A stretch of 64,000 bases of DNA from Vibrio sp. Isolate34 (GCF_022397915.1 NZ_JAKEUO010000007.1:124409-188408), one strand, 5' to 3'; positions 17,713-26,873 are shown, counted from the stretch's first letter. Numbers and translations are program-made. The notes: generated from the letters alone by a model not told the origin.

Positions 17713-18024
17713 ATGAGCCTAGTATATTCAACAGAAACAGGTCGTATTAAGCCTGAAGAAGAGAAAGTCCAACGTCCTAAAGGCGATGGGATTGTTCGAA
17801 TCCAAAAAGAAACCAAAGGCCGTAAAGGCAAAGGCGTTTCTGTCGTAACTGGCTTAGACCTAGATGACGCACCATTAAAACTTATGGCAGCAGAACTTAA
17901 AAAAGTTTGCGGCTGTGGTGGCTCAGTAAAAGATGGCAACATCGAAATTCAAGGCGACGCGCGTGACAAGATCAAAGCGCACCTTGAAAAGAAAGGCTAC
18001 AAAGTCAAATTCGCTGGCGGTTAA
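17713..18024 (+). CDS. SUI1/YciH-family translation initiation factor-like protein
   Basis: 103-residue protein of the SUI1 (eIF1-like) family; E. coli YciH is the nearest well-known member. The family core is clear: KGRKGKGVSVVTGLDL, then LKKVCGCGGSVKDGNIEIQGD and a C-terminal KKGYKVKFAGG. Bacterial SUI1 proteins are linked to start-codon selection or stress control of translation, but their role is not settled. It is the second gene of a two-gene unit with DUF3319. The dif-like site lies about 170 bp past its stop. Confidence 0.9.
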   Translation: MSLVYSTETGRIKPEEEKVQRPKGDGIVRIQKETKGRKGKGVSVVTGLDLDDAPLKLMAAELKKVCGCGGSVKDGNIEIQGDARDKIKAHLEKKGYKVKFAGG

Positions 18025-18191
18025 TCTCTAACTAATACCAGGGTTAAAATCGAAGATTATTATCACTGGATATTAGGTATTTTATGGTAAATAACCGTTA
18101 TGGTTAAATACACAGTATAAATCAGAGAATACCGACAACAAATAAAGGCAGGGCATCACATAAAGAGCCCTGCCTTATTAACATCAAAACA

Positions 18192-18219
18192 ATTTTACAT
18201 AACGTACATAATACGCAGT
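18192..18219 (-). other. dif-like XerCD recombination site (chromosome II terminus)
   Basis: On the minus strand this 28-bp site reads XerC arm ACTGCGTATTA, centre TGTACG, XerD arm TTATGTAAAAT. The E. coli XerD arm is TTATGTTAAAT, so one base differs; the XerC arm matches the Vibrio chromosome I dif as I recall it, except at the second base. It lies in a gene-poor stretch where gene orientation turns over, with matS-type sites to the right. XerCD/FtsK would resolve chromosome dimers here. Confidence 0.82.
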
Positions 18220-18515
18220 GATGGAGATTGAAATCTGAGACTATTCAGCACCTTAGTCTTGACGGATTTTGCACACAATGCTTGATTAAGTCCTTCATGC
18301 TGTGGGTTTAATGCCTCGTCAAAAGTTACTGGGGTGCCAAGCTTATGCGACAATCGACTTCTAATGTTATTCACACCGCGTAGAAATTCAGCGGTGTTCT
18401 GAGCAATAGCCCTCTGTTTCCGTTTATGTAGAAAAGTGACACTGCAACGAAAATGTGCTCGAAATTATAAGTATTATGGCTGAACGTCCATGACATCGGG
18501 CAAATTTGACTCCAT
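18195..18515 (-). pseudogene. Decayed SOS-controlled reading frame ending in the dif site
   Basis: On the minus strand an ATG with a GAGAACGG ribosome site opens a single frame: MESNLPDVMDVQP, stop, YL, stop, then 89 open codons (FRAHFRCSVTF ... AEFLRGVNNIRSRLSHKLG ... LRIMYVM) to a final TAA that is part of the dif XerD arm. Both internal stops are TAA and could derive from CAA by C-to-T change, giving a former product of about 106 residues. A perfect LexA box lies about 50 bp before the ATG. I do not recognise the family. A relic of an element integrated at dif, such as a filamentous phage, is one explanation; that is inference. Confidence 0.5.
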
Positions 18516-18564
18516 AACCGTTCTCTTAGTTCTGTACGCAACAAAACATGTATTTCTAATTTAA

Positions 18565-18580
18565 CTGTATATTTATACAG
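18565..18580 (-). promoter_or_regulatory. LexA (SOS) box
   Basis: CTGTATATTTATACAG fits the CTGT-N8-ACAG SOS consensus exactly and is the core of a larger perfect palindrome with 14-bp arms and a 2-bp centre (18558-18587). It lies upstream of the decayed leftward frame that ends in dif. No intact gene is close enough on the plus strand to be an obvious target. Confidence 0.78.
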
Positions 18581-18816
18581 TTAAATTATTCTTCCCGTAA
18601 AACCGCACTTATTGATTGAATATTAATCAAAAACAACAAAATACGACGGTGCTTTGATCTCATTATGAGTTTAATAAGTCTGTTTCCTATAAAGTCGGCT
18701 GGTTATTCGTTTTTGGATGCTACGATTCCACCACTCTGCTATTCAAAACTAATCATTGGTTGCGCCAGAATAAGGCATCGCGCATAATCACATAGTCATG
18801 CGTACGGATTAGTATT

Positions 18817-20050
18817 ATGAGCGATAAAGCTTTAAGACAACTCAACATATTCCTTGATCTCTTTTCGTACGATCATGGATAAGAACTACATCATCACACA
18901 AGACAGATACCCGACCCTCGTTAACACTGACAGAGACCATGATGGCGGCACGATAGGTTCACTACACAACTCAAAAGATGGAATTGAGTTACAGTGTGAC
19001 TTCAAGCGAACTTATAGCGCTCCATTCTGTGAGATTGAATTCGTAATATCAACAGAAGGAAAAGGGTTAGATCTCTCTACCTACGATTCAGTCACTATCA
19101 ACATGGATTACCAAGGACAAGAGAACCCAAGGTTTCGCTTCTACATTCGTAACTACGATGAGAACTACAGCGTTCAAGGCGACGCGATTTCTAACAAGTT
19201 CAATCGCTTAGATTTCACGTTACCCGATATAGGAAACATCAACTTAGATTACTTCAATGTTCCGCTTTAGTGGATTGACTATTACAACCACCCTATTACT
19301 AATAGCGCGGTGGACATTACCAATGCCGTTTCTGTTGAGCTTGGACTTGGCGCTAGCACGCTTGACGGCCACCATAAACTCACGGTGAAAAGCATTGTAT
19401 TCCATGGCAAGACGATGGACCGTGTTGTGCTAGGAAAGATGTTGATCGGATTATGGGTGATGTATGCGCTCTACTGCATATCTTGTGCTTTATACATCGC
19501 CAAGCGAGCGAAAAACGTTGCGGCAGAACAAAGGCGTTTGTTAACTCAAGAGATCGAAGAGTTAAAGGTAAAGGCAACAACCGACCCTTTAACTGGCTGC
19601 AGAAACAGAACAGAAGCGTTGGATACCTTCTATGATTTTGAACGTCTTGCACAACAAGGTAAGTCGATTCATATCGCTCTATTCGACCTAGACCATTTCA
19701 AGCTAGTAAACGACCAATACGGCCATGAAGTGGGTGATCAGGTTCTGATTCAGTTTGTCTCTACAGCAACCGATAGCCTCGGTGAGCACTACTTATTGTA
19801 TCGTTGGGGTGGTGAGGAGTTTTTACTGGTCTGCATCGTTCAAAACACGCTACAGTGTAACGAAAGTATCACTAGTCTCTATGATGCTCTTGAGCAAACC
19901 TATTGGCCATTTAAACTTGCAATCACTGCATCTGCTGGATTTACACAACTGACACAGAATGAATCAATTCGTTCTGCCATTAAACGCGCAGATCAGGCGC
20001 TCTACCAAGCCAAGGACAACGGACGAAACCAAGTCGTTATGTCTTATTAA
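18817..20050 (+). pseudogene. Broken diguanylate cyclase gene (in-frame amber, disturbed N-terminus)
   Basis: From 18875 a frame encodes a periplasmic-type beta-rich domain (DKNYIITQDRYPTL ... RFYIRNYDENYSVQG) and halts at TAG (19268-19270). The same frame then continues at once as WIDYYNHPITN, one membrane segment, and a complete GGDEF domain with WGGEEF and no RxxD I-site. The two halves are in phase, so a single nonsense change splits one gene. A start at 18817 (MSDKALRQLNIFL) is in another frame and breaks off at 18882, so an N-terminal membrane segment has probably been lost too. The rear half might still be translated from an internal start. Confidence 0.75.
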
Positions 20051-20796
20051 GGTTCGTGAGACTGCAGCTATACAACACTCAATTAATGCTCTGTCGCTAT
20101 CTGTATCGTATAGTAGCCAATAGATTCTCAACACCTGATTAAACGAAGTCATAATTAAGCTTTGCTGACTCGACATAGCTACTCCAATCAACTCACACCT
20201 TTAAGCTCCCTCTTGTTACCCTGAATAACTCGACAGTAGGACTCTCAGGGTGATTGCACCCTCCCAGAGCACTGCCCTATAAATAGCTTCTTTACGTCCC
20301 TATGCTCCTAAATATCTATTCTGAAATTAGCATATTTGACTGACTAAGATTGGGTTAAGCCGAGTTAAATCGATCCCGCTATCGGTATTGAGCAGTTCGG
20401 ATACTACTTATTTAGCTCTGTTCTTAGTTCAAATACCCAACCATCTATTTACGCGCACTCTCCTGATTATATGCTTTTAAAATTAAAGTCACAGCGTCAC
20501 CAGACCGAAAAAACGCCATATATTTAACCATTTAGGCACGGTGACATAAATACTGACACCCAAAACGACAGTTGTTTTACTTTCAGGGCTACCTGTAATT
20601 AAATTACAAATAGAAAGCAATAAACGCCAACAAAGTGGATTACTCTGATGTAACTAACTGAATAAGTTAAACTTAAGAACTTTGGATAGGTCAGGACTTA
20701 GGCTGGATGAAGTATTGGTATGAACGAGATAATATACTAGAGGGTAATATATTTAGTTATAGTGCATTATGTGGGTAAAAAAGAAGGGCTGATGCC
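20051..20796. other. Gene-free interval
   Basis: About 750 bp without a convincing gene on either strand. It contains overlapping inverted repeats at 20218-20262, a near-match to a matS site at 20488-20500 (one base off), and the end of the vxr terminator at its right side. The rest is AT-rich and shows nothing I can name. Confidence 0.6.
20218..20262. other. Overlapping, mutually exclusive hairpins
   Basis: ACCCTGA (20218-20224) can pair with TCAGGGT (20245-20251). The second arm overlaps AGGGTG (20247-20252), which can instead pair with CACCCT (20257-20262) around a 4-nt loop. The two folds exclude each other. No gene follows on the plus strand. It could belong to a small RNA or be chance. 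Confidence 0.35.
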
Positions 20797-20798
20797 CT
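20776..20798 (-). terminator. Terminator of the vxr operon
   Basis: On the minus strand AGGGC-ATCA-GCCCT is followed by TTCTTTTTTA. The stem begins within the vxrE stop codon, so the terminator overlaps the end of the gene. Confidence 0.8.
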
Positions 20799-20949
20799 AC
20801 TCTTCTTTATTACTCATTTCTTCACGAATTTGCTCAGCAACGATTTTGATAGCTTGTGCTGTGCTGATGCCTTGAGTCATCATTTCTTGAATTCGTTCAA
20901 CAGCTTTCTGTTGTTCTTCGTGAGAAAGGGTTGGTAAGTCGTTTAGCAT
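20797..20949 (-). CDS. vxrE: VxrE, small YoaH/UPF0181-like protein
   Basis: 50-residue soluble protein starting [20 protein letters not shown] and ending EMSNKEE, predicted largely helical. The pattern [17 protein letters not shown] and the central [11 protein letters not shown] match the YoaH/UPF0181 family. A good GGAG ribosome site lies 5 nt before the ATG. It is the last gene of the leftward vxrABCDE block, 41 bp after vxrD, which is its position in V. cholerae. Its molecular role in the Vxr pathway is not established. Confidence 0.85.
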   Translation of the reverse strand: MLNDLPTLSHEEQQKAVERIQEMMTQGISTAQAIKIVAEQIREEMSNKEE

Positions 20950-20990
20950 GCTCTGCTCCTTTATTTAGGAGCAGAACTATATAAGGACTG

Positions 20991-22139
20991 TTAGTAACTA
21001 GCAAGGAAATTGATTGAAGCACCCATCGCATTTTCATTCGTGTAGTTAGCACTGATATCTAACTGGAATAAATTAAGCGGAGACAAACCAATACCGGCTG
21101 TGACTGTTCCTTCCGAATCAGAGTAAGCCAGGTTCTTGTAGTACCCTCCCCTTAGCTTAAGCTGGCGTAGCAGGTCGACTTCAGTACCCACACGAATCAT
21201 CTGCTCGTTATCATCAAATGAGGTGAACTTCTCCGCCTCATTCAAATCGTAATCGACGCTTAACGTAAAGTAGTCAGACACAATACCTGCACCAACGGTA
21301 TAAACAGGCTCAAGTTGATAAGTGTATTTACCACCGACTTGGTGAGTCGCGCCAGTTGTGCTGCTGGTTAGTGTTCTCGTTGTATCTTTAGTTTCGATAT
21401 CTCGAGAGATTAAGTTGGTTGCCGCAACACCGACTCGGAATGGACCAAAGAACCAAAGAGCACCAGCATCCATGTTGAAAGCTGTTTCACCGTCACTGTT
21501 TTCTCTTACGTCGGACAGGTCGTAATCATTAACTGAAGCAACATAGTTGTATGTGTATATACGTTGGATTTTAGGTGTAATACCAAATGAAATGTGTTGG
21601 CCCATGAAGGTTTGGTATTTAGCAAGAGAAAGGCCGACTTCGGCTACACCGATTGAAACCGCTTCAACGGTCGACAACTCCACTTTGTCCGTATCGGAAC
21701 CGGTTGTGTAAACATCAGGCGTCGCAAAAGATTCTGTGTAAGCTTTAGCAAATAGGTTTGCAGCAACAAACTGGTTAGGAAGTGCAAATGCGACAACACC
21801 ACCAAGCTCTACATTAGCTTGGTTACCATCAAGTCTATTAAGCGCCGCATCTAAATCAGCAGTATTTGAAGCATCAATAACACTATCGATATTCGATTTC
21901 ATATCGTTAGGATCATTATAATTACCACCAAAGCTAGGCGTAATCATGCCCATATCATCGTTACGACGATAGATTGCAACCAATGCTGGGTTATAGAATG
22001 GAGCGGTTAAGAAGTTTGCAGAAACAACACCAACACCACCCATCGCATCACCACGCGCTTCAATGGCGTAGTTTGCTGCTGAAAGAGGAAGACTGGCGAA
22101 TGCAATTGACGCTGCGAGTAGTTTAGTCGTTTTTTTCAT
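20991..22139 (-). CDS. vxrD: VxrD, TraF-family outer-membrane-like protein
   Basis: 382 residues with a signal peptide (cleavage near PLSA-AN). It then shows a FadL/OmpP1-like N-terminus (ARGDAMGGVGVVSANFLTAPFYNPAL) and alternating beta-strand pattern to the end, as in the TraF_2 conjugal-transfer-like family. Despite the name it has no conjugation context here. In V. cholerae VxrD is the fourth gene of the vxr operon, controlled by the VxrAB two-component system. A beta-barrel outer membrane location is inferred from the pattern. Confidence 0.85.
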   Translation of the reverse strand: MKKTTKLLAASIAFASLPLSAANYAIEARGDAMGGVGVVSANFLTAPFYNPALVAIYRRNDDMGMITPSFGGNYNDPNDMKSNIDSVIDASNTADLDAALNRLDGNQANVELGGVVAFALPNQFVAANLFAKAYTESFATPDVYTTGSDTDKVELSTVEAVSIGVAEVGLSLAKYQTFMGQHISFGITPKIQRIYTYNYVASVNDYDLSDVRENSDGETAFNMDAGALWFFGPFRVGVAATNLISRDIETKDTTRTLTSSTTGATHQVGGKYTYQLEPVYTVGAGIVSDYFTLSVDYDLNEAEKFTSFDDNEQMIRVGTEVDLLRQLKLRGGYYKNLAYSDSEGTVTAGIGLSPLNLFQLDISANYTNENAMGASINFLASY

Positions 22140-22189
22140 GCCGTTTATCTTTGTTAGATCCCTTACATAGTTAACGGCACAATTTTAAA

Positions 22190-23077
22190 TTACTTTAACT
22201 CTTCTTCGCTAGAAATATCATAAGTTTTACTGATAGTTTGTGCTTGTTCTATCGTTATGTCGCCTTGCCAGCGCGAATGTATCATCGAAACGGCAAGTAC
22301 GTAGCGATCATTGGGGAGATCTTCACCTGTGAGATTCATCGGATAATCCGATTCGTAAGTTTTGCCCCACACCTGTTCGTAGTGCTCGTCGACATAATCG
22401 TACAAACCAACTTCAAGCTTAGGAAGTGGACAATAAGGGTTAAGCAGTTCTTTTTTATCGATACGCCACGTGTCTTTAGATGCCCAGCGAACTTGCTGAC
22501 GCATGGCAACTTCGCCAAGAATAATCCAAGTGCTCCAAGAATTACCGCCATCACCTTTCACGTTTAAACGATACAAACCAGAATCGAGCTGTGACGCTAA
22601 GTTGTAGCGCTTGCGATACATATTGACTGAGGCGTTGTTGACGACTTCGTTCTCTTTGGTGAATTCGCTATCAGACGAGACAACTTTATCGACCCATTTT
22701 TCGAGAGTGATGTCTTGAATGTTGTTATCAGATTCAACCTCAATCGCAACACGGAATGTATCTCGCCCTGGGCTTTGAATGACGTGTCTTTTTACGACCA
22801 CCGAACTTATCCAACTCGGTAATGTCTTTTTGGTGAGGGTTTTACCACAATCTTTATTCAACGCTTGGTCGAATAGTTCATTGAGGTGCTCTTCTCTAGA
22901 TTGAGAAGCATTGATTTGCCAAACTTCCACGAATGAATCAAACATCTGGGACAAATCGTTATCCAATAGATGTTTGTGTACTTGGGTTAGAGCATCGCTG
23001 TTCTTAAACCAATCTGTTGCGTGCGCGGTATTGAACACGCCAGACAGCAATAACAGTGGAAGTAAGGCTTTTTTCAT
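22190..23077 (-). CDS. vxrC: VxrC, DUF2861 periplasmic protein
   Basis: 295 residues with a signal peptide (LLLLSGVFNTAHA). The rest is soluble, with two widely spaced cysteine regions (NKDCGKTL; NPYCPLP). This is the DUF2861 family, found mainly in vibrios next to the VxrAB regulators. Its ATG overlaps the last base of the vxrB stop codon, so the pair is translationally coupled. Function is unknown; its secretion and operon position suggest a role in cell-envelope or type VI related output of the Vxr system (inference). Confidence 0.87.
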   Translation of the reverse strand: MKKALLPLLLLSGVFNTAHATDWFKNSDALTQVHKHLLDNDLSQMFDSFVEVWQINASQSREEHLNELFDQALNKDCGKTLTKKTLPSWISSVVVKRHVIQSPGRDTFRVAIEVESDNNIQDITLEKWVDKVVSSDSEFTKENEVVNNASVNMYRKRYNLASQLDSGLYRLNVKGDGGNSWSTWIILGEVAMRQQVRWASKDTWRIDKKELLNPYCPLPKLEVGLYDYVDEHYEQVWGKTYESDYPMNLTGEDLPNDRYVLAVSMIHSRWQGDITIEQAQTISKTYDISSEEELK

Positions 23078-23736
23078 TACGCTTTCATCTTGTAGCCAAC
23101 GCCACGTAGCGTTTCGATTTCTAGACCCGGCAGTTTCTGTCTAAGTTGCAGAACGTGTGTGTCTACTGTACGTGTTGTTGGGAAGTGGTTGTAACCCCAT
23201 ACGTGATCAAGTAGCTCGTCACGAGTGAAAACCCGACCAAGGTTGCTTGCCAGGAACAATAGTAGGTCAAACTCGGTACGTGTTAGCGTTACTTCTTGTT
23301 CGTTGAAAAACACTTCACGAGTTGCTTTATCGATAACAAGATTTTGAGCAATAACTTTTGATGCATCTTGTTCTTCAGCGTCTGGTAAGCGAAGTTGAGC
23401 ACGAATACGAGCAAACAGCTCTGCTTCTGCGAATGGCTTCGTTAGGTAGTCGTTTGCACCCGAATCTAGGCCCGCGACTTTATCTTTTACTGTAACTAAT
23501 GCTGTTAGCAAAATTACAGGGATATCTTTCTTTTTCTTCCAGCCAGGAAGTGAATCTACTGAGTCACCATCAGGAAGTTGACGGTCTAGGATAACCAGAT
23601 CCGCTTGTTCCCAATAGCCTTCAACTTCAGAGATCAGTTCTGCATGCAAACATTCATATCCAGCTTGCTCAAGGCTAACTAATAAACCGTCAGCTAAATT
23701 TTTATCATCTTCAACGAGAAGCAATGTCTGTTTCAC
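23077..23736 (-). CDS. vxrB: VxrB, OmpR-type response regulator
   Basis: 219 residues. The receiver domain has acidic residues E9/D10/D11, phosphorylation site D51 (VILDRQLPDG) and K100 (LTKPF). The C-terminal winged helix (about 125-217) has LTRTEFDLLLFLASN and TVDTHVLQLRQKL. VxrB with VxrA controls cell-wall-damage response, biofilm genes and the type VI secretion system in V. cholerae (the pair is also called WigKR). The start overlaps the 3' end of vxrA by 26 nt. All phosphotransfer residues are present. Confidence 0.93.
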   Translation of the reverse strand: MKQTLLLVEDDKNLADGLLVSLEQAGYECLHAELISEVEGYWEQADLVILDRQLPDGDSVDSLPGWKKKKDIPVILLTALVTVKDKVAGLDSGANDYLTKPFAEAELFARIRAQLRLPDAEEQDASKVIAQNLVIDKATREVFFNEQEVTLTRTEFDLLLFLASNLGRVFTRDELLDHVWGYNHFPTTRTVDTHVLQLRQKLPGLEIETLRGVGYKMKA

Positions 23737-25207
23737 AAGGTATCTCCAAAATAAATGTTGTCGGGGGGCCGATTAGCGTCATGTGACCGCCCATTTTTCC
23801 GACCATAGATTCTACTATCGTCAGACCTAAACCAAGTCCACTCTTACTAACGAATGGCTTTCTTAGTTGCCCCCAGTCTTTGCGGGACAAGTCTCCATTA
23901 TCTATAACTTTGAATGTCAGCTTCTTGTCAGAAGTATTCAGTTCTAGTATCACTGGTGCGACACCGTATTTCACAGCATTTCTGATCAGGTTATCGATAC
24001 ACGTTCCTAACCAATATACGTTCACTTTTGCAGCAATATCTTGGTTAATGCGCAGTTCAATACCCGGCGCAAAATCTTCTGCAACTTTGTACTCTAACCA
24101 CTCTTGGACACTTGGCACCCACTCAGTTGCGAGTGGTTGGTTGTCCGACTGTAGGTAGTCTTTACTTGCTTCTGCTAACTGCCTTAAACGACGCGTGTCT
24201 TCACATAACCTACGGAACTCATCGTATACCGATTCAGGTAAGTGTTCGAACTCACGTCTGAAGCCTTCAACGGTCAATGATAAACTCGCAATCGGTGTTC
24301 TCAGTTCGTGTGTTAAAATCTGAAGAACCAACATACGACTCTTCAATTCCTGTTTCTTACTGTTCCAACGATATATCGCCCAACCTAGCACAAGCATGAT
24401 GTTGGCAATCACCAAAATGAACATTGCGACCTGAAGCAGTTCAGAGTGATCTTCAATTTCCCAACACACATTACCACGTTGGACGAAGCAGCTCTTACCT
24501 TCTGAAGATAAGCTGAACGACAACCCCGCTACCGTCGCGTTTTCATGCCAGTCAGACTCTTTGTATAGGTAATATCTGTCGCCACGTTTGACCCACATTT
24601 CATCGAGCTCAACAAACATACTCGCGCCAGCTAAAAGTGCAGTAATAGCTTCGCTATCCATCTGCTGCAAACGAGACAACAATTCATCATGTTCGGTGTT
24701 TGGTCGCTCTTGAATATGCATAAAGCGCTTCAGAGAGTCGAACTTTTCTGGGTACTTCTCAACGTATCGCGCAGCATAAGAACCGCCGCCAGGATGAATC
24801 AAACCACTACGGCTAAACCAACGATCAGAAAGCTTGGTGCCTTTACACATTGCACGAGTAAAAACTAACGGTTCAGTAATCAAAGGGCTTAACGGCAGTT
24901 TACCGCTACAGGTTTTTGATAACTGGTATAAGCGCTGGATATCTTTTAACGGGTACTCTGATGTTTGTGGCAGCATAGAAGATGGCATGATCAAGCGTGT
25001 TGGATAATCAGCCTGCAGCACTCGAATATCGTAAGATTCGATTGCCGTTTCATGATCAAAGAGTTTGGTGAAATTATCGATACGCTCAGGTAAAGAGTCA
25101 GCAAATGCGTTTGCTGACACAGACAACGTAGCGATTAGAAGAGTAAATGTTCTTTTGATGATCACAAACCAACGCAAATTCATATAGATCAACCAAATAT
25201 ATACCAT
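23711..25207 (-). CDS. vxrA: VxrA sensor histidine kinase (DUF3404)
   Basis: About 490-498 residues. An N-terminal signal or membrane segment is followed by a long periplasmic DUF3404 sensor domain (about 35-255), a membrane segment (VAMFILVIANIMLVLGWAIY), then a kinase core: H-box LTHELRTPIASLSL (His about 299), N-box NLIRNAVKYG, G-boxes VIDNGDLS and GLGLGLTIV. The start is uncertain: neither the ATG at 25207 nor the one at 25183 has a good ribosome site, and the latter gives a more normal signal peptide. It partners VxrB, sensing envelope stress; the ligand is unknown from the sequence. Confidence 0.92.
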   Translation of the reverse strand: MVYIWLIYMNLRWFVIIKRTFTLLIATLSVSANAFADSLPERIDNFTKLFDHETAIESYDIRVLQADYPTRLIMPSSMLPQTSEYPLKDIQRLYQLSKTCSGKLPLSPLITEPLVFTRAMCKGTKLSDRWFSRSGLIHPGGGSYAARYVEKYPEKFDSLKRFMHIQERPNTEHDELLSRLQQMDSEAITALLAGASMFVELDEMWVKRGDRYYLYKESDWHENATVAGLSFSLSSEGKSCFVQRGNVCWEIEDHSELLQVAMFILVIANIMLVLGWAIYRWNSKKQELKSRMLVLQILTHELRTPIASLSLTVEGFRREFEHLPESVYDEFRRLCEDTRRLRQLAEASKDYLQSDNQPLATEWVPSVQEWLEYKVAEDFAPGIELRINQDIAAKVNVYWLGTCIDNLIRNAVKYGVAPVILELNTSDKKLTFKVIDNGDLSRKDWGQLRKPFVSKSGLGLGLTIVESMVGKMGGHMTLIGPPTTFILEIPCETDIASR

Positions 25208-25417
25208 TCGCTATCAAAGATAAATTTTAACCGCATGAAAAGCAGTGAGAATGGCGAGTTACAGAGATAAAGTCCGATATATGACGGCAACATTGCACAC
25301 ACCTGCTAGCTGACTAGTTTTAGCGCCCAGCCTCAATTCGAACAGGTGTTGCATAGGCTTGGCCTGTTTCGTAACAGCTGAGTCCACACATAGGGTCGCT
25401 TTCGTAAGATAAAAAAA

Positions 25418-25439
25418 AGGAGCTCAAATGAGCTCCTTC
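25418..25439 (-). terminator. Terminator after pntB
   Basis: On the minus strand AAGGAGCTC-attt-GAGCTCC is followed by TTTTTTTT. It lies 27 bp past the pntB stop and isolates pntAB from vxrA. Confidence 0.88.
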
Positions 25440-25465
25440 GTTTACAAGTAATTTTAGAACAAACC

Positions 25466-26863
25466 TTATAGGTGCTCTAAAATCCCCAGACAACTCTGTT
25501 TCGCATCGCCAAACAGCATCTGTGTGTTCTCTTTAAAGAACAGTGGATTTTGGACACCGGCGTAACCTGTGTTCATAGAACGTTTGAACACGATAACATT
25601 TTGAGCGTTCCAAACTTCCAAAACTGGCATGCCAGCGATTGGGCTGTTTGGATCTTCTAGTGCTGCAGGGTTGACGGTGTCGTTTGCACCAATAACCAAT
25701 ACAGTATCTGTCTCGTCGAAGTCATCGTTAATTTCGTCCATTTCAAGAACGATATCGTAAGGTACTTTTGCTTCAGCAAGCAGTACGTTCATGTGACCCG
25801 GTAACCTACCAGCAACTGGGTGGATGCCAAATCGAACATTTACGCCCTGCGCTCTTAGCTTCTCAGTGATTTCGTGCACTGGATACTGAGCTTGAGCTAC
25901 TGCCATGCCGTATCCCGGTGTGATGATCACTGACTTAGAGTCCTTAAGCATATCAGCCACATCTTTAGCTGAAGTTTCACGGTGTTCACCTTGCTCTTCA
26001 TCGCCATCAGATACTGTGACTTCTTGGCCAAAGCCACCAGCGATAACACTAATGAACGAACGGTTCATCGCCTTACACATGATGTACGACAGGATTGCAC
26101 CTGACGAACCAACGAGTGCACCGGTTACGATAAGCAAGTCGTTCGCAAGCATGAAACCTGCCGCCGCCGCTGCCCAGCCTGAGTACGAGTTCAGCATAGA
26201 AACAACCACTGGCATATCTGCACCACCAATCGATGCCACTAGGTGGTAACCGAATGCAAATGCGATAAGGGTCATTACCATCAGTGCAAACATGCTGCCG
26301 TCTGCTTTCACGAACATGATCATAAGCAGTGTAGAAACAACGATAGCCGCTAGGTTCCATTTGTGCTTGTGAGGAATGTTCAGTGCAGACGAAGAGATAA
26401 CACCGCGAAGCTTACCAAACGCAACAATCGAACCTGTGAACGTCACAGCACCGATAAATACGCCAAGGAATACTTCTACTAGGTGGATCACGTGCTCTGC
26501 ATGAATATCAGCAGGGTTAAGTGACACAGCCGCCGGTGGATCGATGTAGCTGTTGTAACCCACAAGTACCGCTGCCATACCAACGAAGCTGTGCAGAATT
26601 GCCACCAGTTCAGGCATTTCAGTCATTTCTACTTTTCTTGCGTAGTGGATACCAATACCACCACCGATCACCATTGCAATGATGATCCACACAATACCTG
26701 CAGAGTGAGGGCCAAAGATCGTCGCGATCAACGCGATTGCCATACCCGTGATACCGTAATAGTTACCTGCACGTGCAGATTCCTGTTTCGATAATCCAGC
26801 CAAGCTCATAATAAAGAATACAGCAGCAACAATATAAGCTGCTTGTACTAATCCTTCAGACAT
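25466..26863 (-). CDS. pntB: NAD(P) transhydrogenase subunit beta
   Basis: 465-residue integral membrane subunit of proton-translocating transhydrogenase (NADH + NADP+ to NAD+ + NADPH, driven by the proton gradient). The N-terminal two thirds hold about eight or nine membrane segments; the C-terminal NADP-binding domain begins near [15 protein letters not shown] and continues with [22 protein letters not shown] and [14 protein letters not shown]. Length matches E. coli PntB (462). It follows pntA with a 10-nt gap and ends in a strong terminator. Confidence 0.96.
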   Translation of the reverse strand: MSEGLVQAAYIVAAVFFIMSLAGLSKQESARAGNYYGITGMAIALIATIFGPHSAGIVWIIIAMVIGGGIGIHYARKVEMTEMPELVAILHSFVGMAAVLVGYNSYIDPPAAVSLNPADIHAEHVIHLVEVFLGVFIGAVTFTGSIVAFGKLRGVISSSALNIPHKHKWNLAAIVVSTLLMIMFVKADGSMFALMVMTLIAFAFGYHLVASIGGADMPVVVSMLNSYSGWAAAAAGFMLANDLLIVTGALVGSSGAILSYIMCKAMNRSFISVIAGGFGQEVTVSDGDEEQGEHRETSAKDVADMLKDSKSVIITPGYGMAVAQAQYPVHEITEKLRAQGVNVRFGIHPVAGRLPGHMNVLLAEAKVPYDIVLEMDEINDDFDETDTVLVIGANDTVNPAALEDPNSPIAGMPVLEVWNAQNVIVFKRSMNTGYAGVQNPLFFKENTQMLFGDAKQSCLGILEHL

Positions 26864-26873
26864 CTGTTACTCC

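Noticed and set aside
16272..18024. A prophage or integron around the recombinase-like gene
   Set aside because: No phage structural genes, att repeats, integron attC sites or cassette array are seen. The neighbours are ordinary chromosomal genes.
20488..20500. GTCACAGCGTCAC as a third matS
   Set aside because: One fixed base differs from the consensus (third position), so it was kept only as a near-match.
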